NCBI GenBank assembly: GCA_037447655.1
Contig: JBBHKE010003312.1
Span: 1-23,239 of the forward strand
DNA from: Zygnema cylindricum
Lineage: Eukaryota; Streptophyta; Zygnematophyceae; Zygnematales; Zygnemataceae
DNA length: 23,239 bases
Direction of reading: 5' to 3'
Part shown: positions 10,801-17,924 of the stretch, one piece after another
How positions within the stretch are numbered: position 1 is the first letter of the stretch
Layout of the letters: each line of letters opens with the position of its first letter
Program-made: the position numbers and the translations under genes
Notes under the pieces: model-generated
What the model saw: the letters and a program-made list of their open reading frames with translations, nothing else
What the model was told of the DNA's origin: nothing
Databases searched by the model: none

Positions 10801-11396
10801 AATTCTTGCATACAACTTGTAAGCATTGAAATCTCTTCCAGTAAACATAAAGACAACCTCTTTCATCCTCAAAATGACTCCACAAAACTCAATTTTATAA
10901 TAAAAAAAAAAAATTACTAAACCATGACTCAATAGTTGCCACCAAAACCAAATCCAGAATGGAATAATGCTCAGCCCTAAAACTCATAACTTACTTTAGT
11001 AAACAGGAAGAAAAATTCTCACATTAAAATAAAACCTCGCCACCCTAAAAATAAAACTTCACTTTCTTAGGAAATAAAATCTTTTTAGATGTTCTTGAAA
11101 ATAAAAAATCTCACCTTCTTAATTTCTGTTTCAGGAGCCTCCACCTCCTCATTCAGCTTTTCAGATTTGATTTTCGTTTCAGGCTTATCCACTGTACCTC
11201 CCTCTCCCTCTCCCTCTCCCTCTCCCTCTCCAGAAATTTTAACGGAGGAAATATTCAAAGAATCCGCAGCCACGTCAGCATCCTTGTCCTTCTTCTCCAC
11301 TGATTCGGTATCTGTGACGTCATCCTTTTTCTCTTCTTTTGATGAAGAGACATCGGAAGAGTCGACGTCCGGTTTCGTGTCTGTTTTGTCAGCCAT
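832..11396 (-). CDS. LOS4: DEAD-box ATP-dependent RNA helicase, Dbp5/DDX19 family (plant LOS4/RH38-like), 9 exons
   Basis: Dbp5-family helicases remodel mRNPs at the cytoplasmic face of the nuclear pore during mRNA export; this is family knowledge. Exons on the minus strand are 11396-11115, 9353-9060, 7980-7753, 6702-6637, 5291-5041, 4557-4407, 3141-3030, 1633-1548 and 891-832. All eight junctions are GT/AG and in phase, giving 509 aa (LOS4-type proteins are about 500). Motifs by residue: Q motif F108 and Q134; motif I AHNGSGKT 153-160; Ia PTRELA 185-190; Ib TPG 235-237; II DEAD 260-263; III SAT 295-297; IV IIFVRT 360-365; [11 protein letters not shown] about 412-421; [12 protein letters not shown] 450-459. 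Every helicase motif is intact. The N-terminal 94 residues are acidic, Lys-rich and probably disordered. The AHNGSGKTT form of motif I and the RFEDLN and FDEADHML wording point to the plant branch. No frame damage is seen, so the gene is probably functional. Confidence 0.96.
1434..1530. repeat. Purine (GGGA/GGAG) tract in intron 8
   Basis: An almost uninterrupted purine run on the plus strand, pyrimidine on the gene's coding strand, ending just downstream (in transcription order) of the exon 8 donor. Confidence 0.85.
1548..1633 (-). CDS. LOS4: Helicase exon 8
   Basis: It completes Gly462 and encodes residues 463-490 (AAFNLIS to NKNITE), matching the conserved region after motif VI in Dbp5 proteins. 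The acceptor is TTCACAG and the donor GTACCT. Confidence 0.92.
2280..3064 (-). repeat. Tandem copies of exon 7 3' edge plus donor in intron 7
   Basis: The real exon edge and donor (3021-3064) recur in degenerate form at about 2739-2787, 2526-2582 and 2316-2350, spaced about 218, 219 and 272 bases. Each copy keeps the ACC/CTCCCAAATC-type block and a minus-strand GTAT donor. The intervening DNA is made of related TTTTTGAGGTTTT-like runs. Confidence 0.75.
2898..3006. repeat. GAGGGA minisatellite in intron 7
   Basis: A run of GAGGGAGAGGGA-type units, purine on the plus strand. Confidence 0.9.
3030..3141 (-). CDS. LOS4: Helicase exon 7 (motif VI)
   Basis: It encodes residues 425-461 plus one base of Gly462. 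It carries NYDLP and the arginine-finger motif [10 protein letters not shown]. The acceptor is TTTTTACAG and the donor GTACTT. Its 3' edge and donor recur three times in the downstream intron. Confidence 0.95.
3316..3376. repeat. Pyrimidine tract in intron 6
   Basis: CCCTCCCTCTCT-type run on the plus strand, the opposite purine/pyrimidine orientation to the neighbouring intronic tracts. Confidence 0.85.
3616..3657. repeat. Near-perfect palindrome followed by ACGGT tandem repeat
   Basis: 3616-3638 is a near-perfect palindrome centred on CCGTACGG. 3640-3657 follows with four ACGGT-type pentamers. It lies in intron 6. Confidence 0.7.
3892..4250. repeat. 21-bp tandem repeat array in intron 6
   Basis: About 17 diverged copies of a unit like AAAAATGTATGGATAGTACGG. 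Because 21 is a multiple of three, all frames look open and give heptapeptide-repeat ORFs on both strands. These have no other coding support. Confidence 0.9.
4407..4557 (-). CDS. LOS4: Helicase exon 6 (second RecA domain, motif V)
   Basis: It encodes residues 375-424 after completing Arg374, from [10 protein letters not shown] to [11 protein letters not shown]. The acceptor is CTATAG and the donor GTTGGT. The one-base carry-over from exon 5 fixes the acceptor choice; the alternative AG three bases on would break the frame. Confidence 0.94.
4636..4768. repeat. Compound microsatellite (AT)n(AC)n(AG)n in intron 5
   Basis: AT run to about 4683, AC run about 4695-4710, then AG run 4711-4767. It is flanked by a short imperfect direct repeat (AAGAGCCAAA at about 4588 and 4828). 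Confidence 0.95.
4860..4887. repeat. Poly-T run in intron 5
   Basis: An uninterrupted run of 27-28 T on the plus strand. Confidence 0.9.
4977..5004. repeat. (TA)n microsatellite in intron 5
   Basis: Pure TA dinucleotide run just downstream of the exon 5 donor. Confidence 0.9.
5041..5291 (-). CDS. LOS4: Helicase exon 5 (SAT motif III to motif IV)
   Basis: It encodes residues 291-373 plus two bases of Arg374. LLFSATF (motif III), the DVIKQY linker and IIFVRTR (motif IV) are intact. The acceptor is TTCGCAG and the donor GTACTT. Degenerate copies of its first 50 or so bases lie in the upstream intron. Confidence 0.95.
5221..5640 (-). repeat. Degenerate tandem copies of the exon 5 5' edge in intron 4
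   Basis: The real block (5242-5300, exon start and acceptor) is echoed at about 5438-5485, 5535-5562 and 5586-5636. The last copy still reads ILLF, then [15 protein letters not shown] after one frame break, matching the exon's own start. All copies lie upstream of the exon in gene sense. Confidence 0.75.
5325..5430. repeat. GAGGGA-type purine tract in intron 4
   Basis: GGGAGGGGGAGAG units on the plus strand, just upstream (gene sense) of exon 5. Confidence 0.9.
6300..6386. repeat. Short C-rich degenerate repeat in intron 4
   Basis: Repeated CCCGGACCTA/GACCTG-type words over about 85 bases, compositionally unlike the A-rich surroundings. Confidence 0.6.
6469..6632. repeat. Poly-A tract with G interruptions in intron 4
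   Basis: About 160 bases of almost pure A on the plus strand (poly-T on the coding strand), starting immediately after the exon 4 donor. Confidence 0.9.
6637..6702 (-). CDS. LOS4: Helicase exon 4 (66-bp small exon)
   Basis: It encodes 22 residues (269-290), [10 protein letters not shown] through ANARLQ, linking the DEAD box to motif III as in plant LOS4. The exon is phase 0 at both ends, the acceptor follows a long T-run on the coding strand, and the donor is GTTTTT. It is too short to be found by length, but homology and phase support it. Confidence 0.93.
7337..7424. repeat. (TA)n/CATATA microsatellite in intron 3
   Basis: TATATACATATATA-type run; the Tyr/Ile-rich ORF across it is an artefact. 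Confidence 0.95.
7441..7775 (-). repeat. Tandem copies of exon 3 3' edge plus donor in intron 3
   Basis: The real edge (about 7736-7775; CTTGACCAG then GTGAGAGAGG on the coding strand) recurs at about 7441-7468, 7529-7556 and 7597-7628. All copies keep an intact GTGAG donor. In two copies the last codon CAG has become TAG. Confidence 0.85.
7753..7980 (-). CDS. LOS4: Helicase exon 3 (motif Ib and DEAD box)
   Basis: It encodes residues 193-268 ([10 protein letters not shown] to DHMLDQ), including TPG and the DEAD box. The acceptor is GGTGACAG and the donor GTGAGA. Both edges of this exon, with their splice sites, recur as degenerate tandem copies in the flanking introns. Confidence 0.95.
7940..8310 (-). 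repeat. Four-unit tandem repeat spanning the exon 3 acceptor
   Basis: Units of 88-95 bp begin near 7945, 8039, 8134 and 8222. The first unit is the real exon 3 start and acceptor. The others are degenerate copies of the acceptor plus about 40 bases of exon. The unit at 8222 still reads [14 protein letters not shown] after an intact GACAG acceptor; the unit at 8134 has lost its AG. Confidence 0.88.
8320..8530. repeat. GACAAAATAAGATCAAAA-like tandem repeat in intron 2
   Basis: About ten diverged copies of a roughly 20-bp A-rich unit, contiguous with the exon 3 acceptor repeats. Confidence 0.7.
9060..9353 (-). CDS. LOS4: Helicase exon 2 (Q motif, motif I, motif Ia)
   Basis: It encodes residues 95-192, from [10 protein letters not shown] to PTRELAIQ. 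It carries the Q motif, the ATP-binding AHNGSGKT (lysine 159) and motif Ia. The acceptor is TTCAACAG and the donor GTAAAA. The preceding intron (9354-11114, 1761 bp) is the longest and holds family A MITE copies near 10174-10415. Confidence 0.95.
10174..10366. mobile_element. Family A MITE copy in intron 1
   Basis: The left end (10174-10205) and the reverse complement of the right end (10333-10366) match each other and the family terminal sequence CACCGTGAATCGCTATTAG with scattered changes. About 193 bp; no coding capacity. Target duplication not resolved. Confidence 0.6.
10361..10415. mobile_element. Foldback remnant made of two family A ends
   Basis: 10377-10399 is a perfect palindrome with 11-bp arms (TATTAGAGTTA) and a 1-base centre. 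It looks like two family A termini placed head to head with the interior lost, abutting the right end of the neighbouring copy. Confidence 0.45.
11115..11396 (-). CDS. LOS4: Helicase exon 1 (acidic N-terminal extension, residues 1-94)
   Basis: The ATG at 11396 opens [10 protein letters not shown] and is the first ATG after a purine-rich leader. The segment is rich in Asp, Glu, Lys and Ser, with no domain, and ends EIKK before a GTGAGA donor. Residues 57-66 are a Gly-Glu repeat encoded by a GGAGAG-type hexamer run, the same simple sequence found in the introns. The same-strand start and length fit the variable N-terminus of plant LOS4 proteins. Confidence 0.9.
11197..11231. repeat. GGAGAG hexamer repeat inside exon 1
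   Basis: CCCTCT units on the plus strand encode the Gly-Glu repeat of the helicase N-terminus, in frame. Confidence 0.9.
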
Positions 11397-11660
11397 GCCT
11401 TCTTCCTCCTCTTCTTCTTCTTCTCCTTCTTCTTCTACTTCTTCTCCTCCTCTTCTTTTCCTCCTCCTCCTCCTTTTTCTCCTTCTTTCTCCTCCTCCTT
11501 TTTCTCCTTCTTTCTCCTCCTCCTTTTTGTTCTTCTCCTTGTAATTCTTCCTTGTTTTCGCTTAGCTTCGTAAATTTCTAGTGTCACACTGAGATGGAGA
11601 AATCTAAAATAGTGCGAACAAATCGTGCGGAACTTCGGTGACAACTGACAAGTGACAACT
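11397..11660 (-). promoter_or_regulatory. LOS4: Helicase 5' leader and probable core promoter region
   Basis: On the coding strand 11397-11540 is an almost pure GGA/GAA purine tract leading to the ATG, which is likely 5' UTR. Upstream (11560-11660) is mixed sequence with TGTCA repeats. No clear TATA box is seen. Transcription start cannot be placed; the extent is inferred from position only. Confidence 0.4.
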
Positions 11661-12218
11661 AATTATGTACTGTATAGTACACGGCATAGTTCAAAAGTAG
11701 GCGTTTTTATGGTAGGCCTTTGGTCGGCGCCTTTATCGCAAGTTGTGTTATGGGCTTTTCATGTGATCTTCTATGATCGCTACTTTGATCAGAGACCGTC
11801 CGATCGTTCGAATCTGACGGTGTAAATAAAAATACTTGGTTCGAATTTTTTAATTGGTCCAATTTTTGGTCCGAATGTTTTAATTGGTCCGAATAGGTCC
11901 GAATACAATATGGGTCTTAAGGTCATATTGTATGTTTTGCATACAATAGGCATATTGTATGGGCCTACTTTCACCTACTTTTGAACTATGGTACAAGGTG
12001 TATCGCTATTACAGTAGTCATAATAATTTTTTCGCCGCTTAAAATATCTTTTCTCTGTGCACACTTGTCGGATTTTCAGATCGAGACTGCCAATCCGAAG
12101 GTGAAAATCATGGATTTCAATCGCAACCGTCAGATCCACAAGAAAATATGTTTTACGTGGCAGAAAAAACATTTAACACTAATAGCGATACACGGTGTAG
12201 TGTACCGTACATAATACA
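11661..12218. mobile_element. Family A MITE upstream of the helicase, interrupted by an hAT-like MITE
   Basis: Terminal inverted repeats run from ATTATGTAC at 11662 and resume after the insertion as TGTATCGCTATTA (about 11999). The right end is CTAATAGCGATACACGGTG to about 12217. With the insert and its duplication removed the element is about 244 bp. The interior shares sequence with the copy at 17441-17665. Confidence 0.7.
11685..11990. mobile_element. 306-bp hAT-like MITE with 8-bp target duplication
   Basis: Both ends are CATAGTTCAAAAGTAGG in inverted orientation. The flanks are GTACACGG (11677-11684) and GTACAAGG (11991-11998), an 8-bp duplication with one mismatch, the length typical of hAT elements. 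No ORF of note; non-autonomous. Confidence 0.8.
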
Positions 12219-12238
12219 GCAGTATTTAGTGCGAAATT

Positions 12239-12360
12239 CTTAAGGGCGATATTTTATGGGCTCGCATCCAATGAGAACTGAACTTCCATTGGCGAAACAT
12301 TTCTAAGGGCGGCCCCCCATGGGCTCGATTCCCTTGAGAATTGCCCTTCCGTTGGCGATT
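12239..12360. repeat. Tandem duplication, about 62-bp unit
   Basis: Two units starting near 12239 and 12302 share AAGGGCG, ATGGGCTCG, TGAGAA and TTGGCGA blocks in order. Confidence 0.8.
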
Positions 12361-12840
12361 TCGAACTGATGCGCATGATTTGGTGCGACATGTAATTGCA
12401 CTTGTTGGTACGGAAGCGTGGGACATTCAACTGTGAGGTTTCTCATGTAGGCCCTACTTTGGCCCCAGTCAAACGGACTTCTAAGCCTTCCGGTTTGACT
12501 ACTTGTGTTTTGACTATGTTGGGAGGAATCTTGTAGTTTGGTACCAAAAGGTATGAGTGGGGCATATGTTTCTTTTAGTGTGGTGTTGAACAGAGGCGTA
12601 GCAATTTGAGTCGTAATACCCTGGAGGAAAGCCAATGAATCAGTTTGTCTTAGTTTGTCTTAGTTGCGCTGAAGATTTTTTTAACTTTCGATAACTCCTT
12701 CAACGGCTTCCTTCGCGAATGTACCTCAAATAATTTTGAATTTAGAGGTCTAAGGAGTCCTCCAACAGCCTTCTAGTTACTCTTTACCATCAAGTTTTAT
12801 CCCTTGCCTTTCAATGAGCTTATGTCGCAACCTCGATGAA
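12303..12840 (-). pseudogene. Diverged duplicate A of an Alba-like coding remnant
   Basis: This segment aligns base by base with 13628-14115 (for example TGCGCATGATTT, CAATTGCACTTGTT, GAGGAATCTTG, CATCAGTTTGTC in the same order). The minus strand has a 110-codon ORF. Residues matching the other copy occur in more than one frame (TNKC-Y-SHQ beside HVAPNHAHQF), so the frame is broken. It lacks the part of the other copy that looks like an Alba domain. Function unknown. Confidence 0.45.
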
Positions 12841-13192
12841 TAAAGTCTAACATGCGCATAGGTGAATGAAAAGCAATAATAAAAGTAATTACGGCTCAAT
12901 AACTTTACAATTGAAAATCAATGTCAATGTTAAATTTGTAATCTATTCAAATTTTAATTATCTCATAAATTTATCTCACCAATTGAACATTAAGAACTTT
13001 TGTTGAACGCGCCCCTATTATCTCGTGATAACTTTAAGCTAACAAAGTCATTCGGCTCGACAACCACCCTTTTGTTTGTCACACCCACTAGTTGGGCATG
13101 GGATTTTTTATCGACCAAAAGAACAATTCGCCTAAAAAAAAAATGTTTTTCACTTTCCAACGCCAGTTTATGTTTGATAACCGTGCCCAAAA

Positions 13193-13930
13193 CTATGCGA
13201 ACAACATATTCAGGTTGTTGAGATTTTGTGGAAAATTTTGAGTTAGTCCACGTTGAATCTAAAATGAAAAAAAAAATTACTACCGTATATCGTGGGAATT
13301 AATTGCCACCTTTTCCATCTTTCATTGGCGATAGAAACTTCTAACTCTCTTATTAAGCACTTGAAAGTTGTTGCATTTTGAAACCTACTTGAGGCGTTAC
13401 TTTATACCCAATCGCGTACTCGCTTACATTCATGTTAATGGTCGGGATTCGATATGTGTGTGCAAGCCCCACCAATTTCTTTAGTACTTCGTTTGACACA
13501 AACAAAAGTTTGTGTCGGCTTACCACTGCCTCGCCTAATGCTTTTAAGGAGTTCGCCTTTTGTTTAGAACCAAAGTATTTTTTTGGACAAGATTATTTAT
13601 TTCATTACCGACATGGACGATAACAAACTCATGCGCATGATTTTGATGTGAAATGCAATTGCACTTGTTCATACCAACGCGTGCGACGTTGTCAACCAAA
13701 AGGTATGTTACGTGCTCTCTCTCTCTACCCCCAACTAAAGTCACCTTGAAGCTTTCTGGTTGACATGGTTGTCCTTTGCGATGTTGAGAGGAATCTTGGT
13801 GACATGGTTCACACAAGTCCAACTGGAGCATAGGTTTCTTCTTGTGTGGTTTTGCACACGGTCGTGAAGCAATGAGTTCTAACAACTTAAAAAAAAAAAT
13901 TACGTTAAAAGGCACCCGACGCATCAGTTT
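13193..13930 (-). pseudogene. Possible Alba-like gene remnant (duplicate B), one homopolymer frame break, possible intron
   Basis: The minus strand reads NKCNCISHQNHAHEFVIV, then, after a one-base frame change at an A7 run (about 13575), KANSLKALGEAV and NEVLKKLVGLA. The order resembles Alba DNA/RNA-binding proteins (IQVS, FFYV, ELSALGMAI, AEILKNNG). A good donor (CAA/GTAGGT at 13388) and a poly-T acceptor (TTTTAG ending 13259) would remove a 130-bp intron and give a Gln/Asn-rich tail ending at a TAG at 13193-13195. The Alba assignment rests on my own alignment by eye and could be wrong. An alternative frame across 12984-13258 is also open for about 90 codons. Confidence 0.35.
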
Positions 13931-14115
13931 GTCCCATTTGCGTTAGAGGTTTCAAACCTTTCGATAAGTCTTTAGAAGATTTTTTTTGTGATCGTACACA
14001 AAATTATTTTCAATTTAAAGGCGGAAAGAGTCCGCCAAAAAGCCTTCTGACTGCCCTCTACCATCAAATTGTTTCGCTTACATTTCATCGAGTATAGCTA
14101 TGACTTGGACGAAGC

Positions 14116-15641
14116 AAAGAAGAGGGTCATTTTTAATCTTCCACGAATAAATTTTGTCTTTGTCCACAACCTTCGCAACTATGGACCTTCGCTTGTAAGG
14201 ATTATCGTTAGGCGTCTAGTGAAGATTTATTTTGCTTTTATGTAGTAGTCTTTAACACTTCATTTGGTAAATAGTTGCTTTCTTTAAAATTCGTAGACAC
14301 TTGTCTCAATCTATCATTGCATTATTTGTTTAAACTAGTAAATCACACTCGTTACACGGGCATGGATTGTGTAATATTTTTCATTTCCGTTACACAAACC
14401 TGGACATTGTTTCGTTTGTCATGCCCGTTTTTCTTAACCGTTACACTTGGACCGTGTCTTGTTTATGAAAACGTCCAAGTACTGTACTATTTAGTGTTTT
14501 AGACGTCCGTACGGGAATTTGTAGACGCGACCCAGAACAACAGAACGATTGACAAAAAATCCGACGGTCGCGAACGAAGGATAGACAGCTGAAGATGCAT
14601 TACTGCAGGTGGCCGTTTCATCAATATTCATTGATAGGCTCGAGCAACCAAGATTTGACGGTTAAAAACAATTGCCGAGGGGGTACTTTGAATGTGACCT
14701 GATCGTTGAAGTCGCCCAATAGACAAAGTTACCCGTTTGCTGACGTCGGCCGGGGAACACGCCGTTTACGGATATAGACAGACGGAAAGTCAACCTATTT
14801 AAAGGTTTCCTTACGGACAACCAAAGTTCTACAATTTGAATAAAAATTCTTAAACATAAACTATTTTCTCTTGTCTTTTGTAGTCTTTAAATGTTTTTGT
14901 TCTTTTTTCCCCCGTAGTACCCTAGTGGTTATTCCATCTCAAGTTTAACCATCTCAAGTTTTGTAATAAAATTCCATTTAGTTGTTTCAGTGCGTATGAT
15001 TTATGCAACCAACTAATCATCACACAAAAAAAAAACACATCGTTAGATTGTCTAAGTTAAAAGGTGTCTTTGAGGTATACATACAGTTATGTGGGGAAAT
15101 TTGTTACGTGTTGTGCATAATCGAACATTTATAAATTCATAAAATCTGTTTTTGTTTTGAAAGATATGTAGATACTAGCCAAAGATTTGTGTAAACAATA
15201 ATTTGGAGTAATTTAATGTCGCGATAAATTCGATAACCGAAATTATTGTTAAATGAATAGTGACGAGTTTGCAAAAAAAGGTTGATGTCAATTTATCGAA
15301 CCTCAATCATGTTGTAATTTAAAAATCTCTATTTCAGTAGATAGGTCTAAAATAACTTAGGATATTTTCTAAGTAGTCTCCTGTAATACTTACCTTAATT
15401 AGTGTTACAGTAGCAAAAGTACAATAGAGTTTATTGTACTTTTACAGGGACACGTGTCGGTAAGAGAACGTATGCAGGTTTTACGAAGTTGCGCCGACAG
15501 TCAGCCACACGCGTCCCGCAGTTGACGATTGGATCCACAAGATCGGACGAACAGAATTTGAACCAGGTATTCCGGAAATATATGGTACGGTTCGACGGTA
15601 CCATCGTCGATTGAATTTGTTCCAATGGACGCGATTCACTT
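14116..15641. other. Intergenic DNA with nothing identified
   Basis: No supported gene. Minor features: a 9-bp inverted repeat ACGGGCATG/CATGCCCGT (14356-14364, 14420-14428); a higher-GC stretch (14500-14830) with a TATTTAAAGG near its end; and a perfect 11-bp-arm hairpin at 15415-15443. Confidence 0.5.
15415..15443. repeat. Perfect inverted repeat (hairpin)
   Basis: Arms AAAAGTACAAT and ATTGTACTTTT, spaced by 7 bases. No T-tract terminator context is implied in a eukaryote; it could be a transposon end or chance. Confidence 0.6.
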
Positions 15642-16200
15642 GGGACCACAAGCGTGATTCACGAGTGTAAAAGGACAAAGTAGCAACCCACAACACCCCA
15701 TAATGCATAGCGCAAAGACTTCAAGGGTCTCCCCGTAGCAACAGCAAGAGCACACAACACTCACAGATAAAGGTCAAGCTTTATTAATTGGGAGGAAGAT
15801 TACAAGTTGACAGCTCACTGCAAAGGTCTACGCAAAGAGTCCGTCTTTTTACTACGTCTGCTACACTATTTAAACTAACTAGCTGCTAGTCAACTTAATA
15901 CTGTACAAGTGTACACGTGGAACTTCGCGGTCAACCGAGATCTATCCAAAATATCTTTCTAGAACTATAGAGTTAAATCTACATTCTGCGGCGTTGTTAT
16001 ACTGCTACGCTGCGTTGCTATGTTGCACTACGCTATTCTACTAAGTTGCTATGCTGCTTTGTTGCGTTGGTTTGGAATCGCAGCTGCGCTTCTCTGCAAC
16101 CGCAACTATCGTAGTCAGGTCTCTAGCCCTTAAGTACTCAACTCTATAACCTTGTTACAACGAGGGACCACAAGCGTGATTCACGTGGGGCCACAAGTGA
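15620..16200. repeat. Short tandem repeat split by the LTR
   Basis: A unit beginning GGGACCACAAGCGTGATTC occurs at 15642 and 16164 (22 bases identical). A partial unit (GGGGCCACAAGTGACG) follows and a GCGATTCAC fragment precedes. Joining the flanks at the target duplication gives contiguous units. Confidence 0.75.
15666..16159 (-). mobile_element. Solo LTR (494 bp) with 5-bp target duplication
   Basis: It starts TGTAAAAGG and ends CCTTGTTACA (TG...CA, short inverted ends), flanked by ACGAG at 15661-15665 and 16160-16164. On the minus strand a TTTAAATA box (about 15867-15875) precedes AATAAA (15780-15785), consistent with U3-R-U5 in minus orientation. No internal retroelement domains or primer-binding site are seen beside it, so it is a solo LTR. 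Superfamily undetermined. Confidence 0.8.
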
Positions 16201-16670
16201 CGAAGCACTCAAGTCCTTCGTACTACACAACCATAGTCGGTTGGACTTTAGCGACTACAGCTGACTAAGCATCTAGAACATTTTGTTGACGGTTAGATAT
16301 CTGAAAATATCTGAATAAACATTGTTTCGTAGTTTAGTGTAATAAAAAATAGTGTTCCATTAATTTAGTTTTTGGAAAATAGTAATTAGGGTTTTTGAGG
16401 TACAAATGTTACAGTAACGTAAAGGCAGATACCTTATTGTTAGTCAGGGTAATAAATGCAGCAACAGTATCCCAACTTAGTGTAGACAAGAAGATACACA
16501 ATGTGAGTATATAACTTAGGACTTAGCCAATTTTGTAGTATATAGTTTTGGGAATATGATTTTCTAAGGGCAGTTTTTGGGAAACTTCCAAACAACATAT
16601 CTTATGGTTTACTACGTCATTTGAGCTGCAATTTAAGGAAATTTTTTAGTTTACTGTGTTTCGTATCACT

Positions 16671-16905
16671 GTGTAAAATTTGAGGCACATTGGCCTTTTG
16701 AGTCATATTTTGTGTTGGATCAAAGTTGGCTGTTGAGTAGTTGCTTTGATAGTTTCTGTTGTTTTAATATCTACTTCCACTACTACTGTGTAAAATTTGA
16801 GGCATATTGGCCTTTTGAGTCATTTTCTATGTTGGATCAAAGTTTGCTGTTGAGTAGGTGCTTTGATAGTTTCTGTTGTTTTAATGTCTACTTCCACTAC
16901 TACTG
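16671..16905. repeat. 117-bp tandem duplication
   Basis: Two copies starting GTGTAAAATTTGAGGCA at 16671 and 16788, differing at only a few positions; 117 is a multiple of three, so an ORF runs through both. Confidence 0.95.
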
Positions 16906-16977
16906 GTGGTTCCCCTCCTGCAACGGTGGTTGTAGAACAACAAATCAAACATCGCCACTTGTCGAGTTTGTTGAGGT

Positions 16978-17175
16978 CTAAGGAGTAGAGATCATCCAAA
17001 TCACCTCTTCATCCCCAATTTCCATCATTTGCCCATAAAGAATTAAAGTATTTATAGATACCACCATGGAAGCATTCATTCTGCCGCACGGACCTTCCTT
17101 GTCCTCTACCTCCTCTTCTATCTCTTTCACTTTCTGTTCCACTTCTTTTCCACCCTTCTGCATTCCAAAGTGCAT
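16978..17175 (-). CDS. Short charged ORF, possible exon remnant
   Basis: 65 residues with a Glu/Lys-rich, possibly coiled-coil start (KEVEQKVKEIEEEVEDKEG). No recognised domain, no homologue I know, and it sits between two recent tandem duplications. It could be chance or a remnant related to the acidic segment at 17925-18440. Confidence 0.15.
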   Translation of the reverse strand: MHFGMQKGGKEVEQKVKEIEEEVEDKEGPCGRMNASMVVSINTLILYGQMMEIGDEEVIWMISTP

Positions 17176-17181
17176 TCAAAA

Positions 17182-17341
17182 ATTCTCATTGAGGACGATT
17201 TTTGTTAAACAAGACATTCACTTGTACAAATACATTGATCACTCCCAAAGCGACGGATGTGATTCTCATTGAGGACGATTTTTGTTAAACAAGACATTCA
17301 CTTGTATAAATACATTGATCACTCCCAAAGCGACGGATGTG
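17182..17341. repeat. 80-bp tandem duplication
   Basis: Two nearly identical copies starting ATTCTCATTGAGGACG at 17182 and 17262, with one visible substitution (GTACAAA versus GTATAAA). Confidence 0.95.
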
Positions 17342-17440
17342 GGAACCGCTTTGTGAAAGTCAAGAAATGTACATAGTCATCTTTAACCCATTTTCCACCA
17401 CGTGCTCTTGTTATCGACCAAGCATAGACAAGAGTGTCTA

Positions 17441-17665
17441 CAGTAACTACCAACCGTGAATCATAATTAACGTTAACATTTTTTTCGCCAATGAAAACAT
17501 ATTTTCTCCGTACACATTTGCCCAATTTTCAATTTAACACCGCCATTTGTAAGCTGGGAATATTACCTTTCAATCGATCCACAATCCAACATGTGTGAAC
17601 GAAGAAAATATGTTTACGAGACTAGAAAGACATTAACGCTAATTACGATTCACGGTGGTGTACTG
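17441..17665. mobile_element. Family A MITE copy, 225 bp
   Basis: It starts CAGTAACTACCAACCGTGAA and the reverse of its right end reads CAGTACACCACCGTGAA. The interior (TTTTTTCGCC, ACACATTTG, GAAAATATGTTT) is homologous to the copy at 11661-12218. Non-coding. Confidence 0.8.
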
Positions 17666-17924
17666 ATTGTTGCAATCCATCCCACTTTTAGCAAATTTAC
17701 ATTCACATGTAACAGTCTCAATTGATGTGGTTGACATAGATGCATGCCCATATACCAAACTTATGAGAGGAAAGCTAGAAAAGTTGGCAATATGGCATTG
17801 TTAAAGACAAACTTCACACCAATTGTTATTGTTGATCACTCATCCCTTTATCACATTCTCTTTTTTCTTGTGTTTATCTAATTTTTTTGTTTCCGTTTTT
17901 CTTAAATGCACTAAGAAAATCCAA

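Noticed and set aside
11089-11544. 151-residue Ser/Pro/Leu-rich plus-strand ORF
   Set aside because: Antisense shadow of exon 1 and the purine-rich leader.
14520-14843. Possible LTR with TGTAG...CTACA ends and a TATTTAAAGG box
   Set aside because: Flanks (AATT versus ATTT) do not form a convincing target duplication and no other LTR feature supports it.
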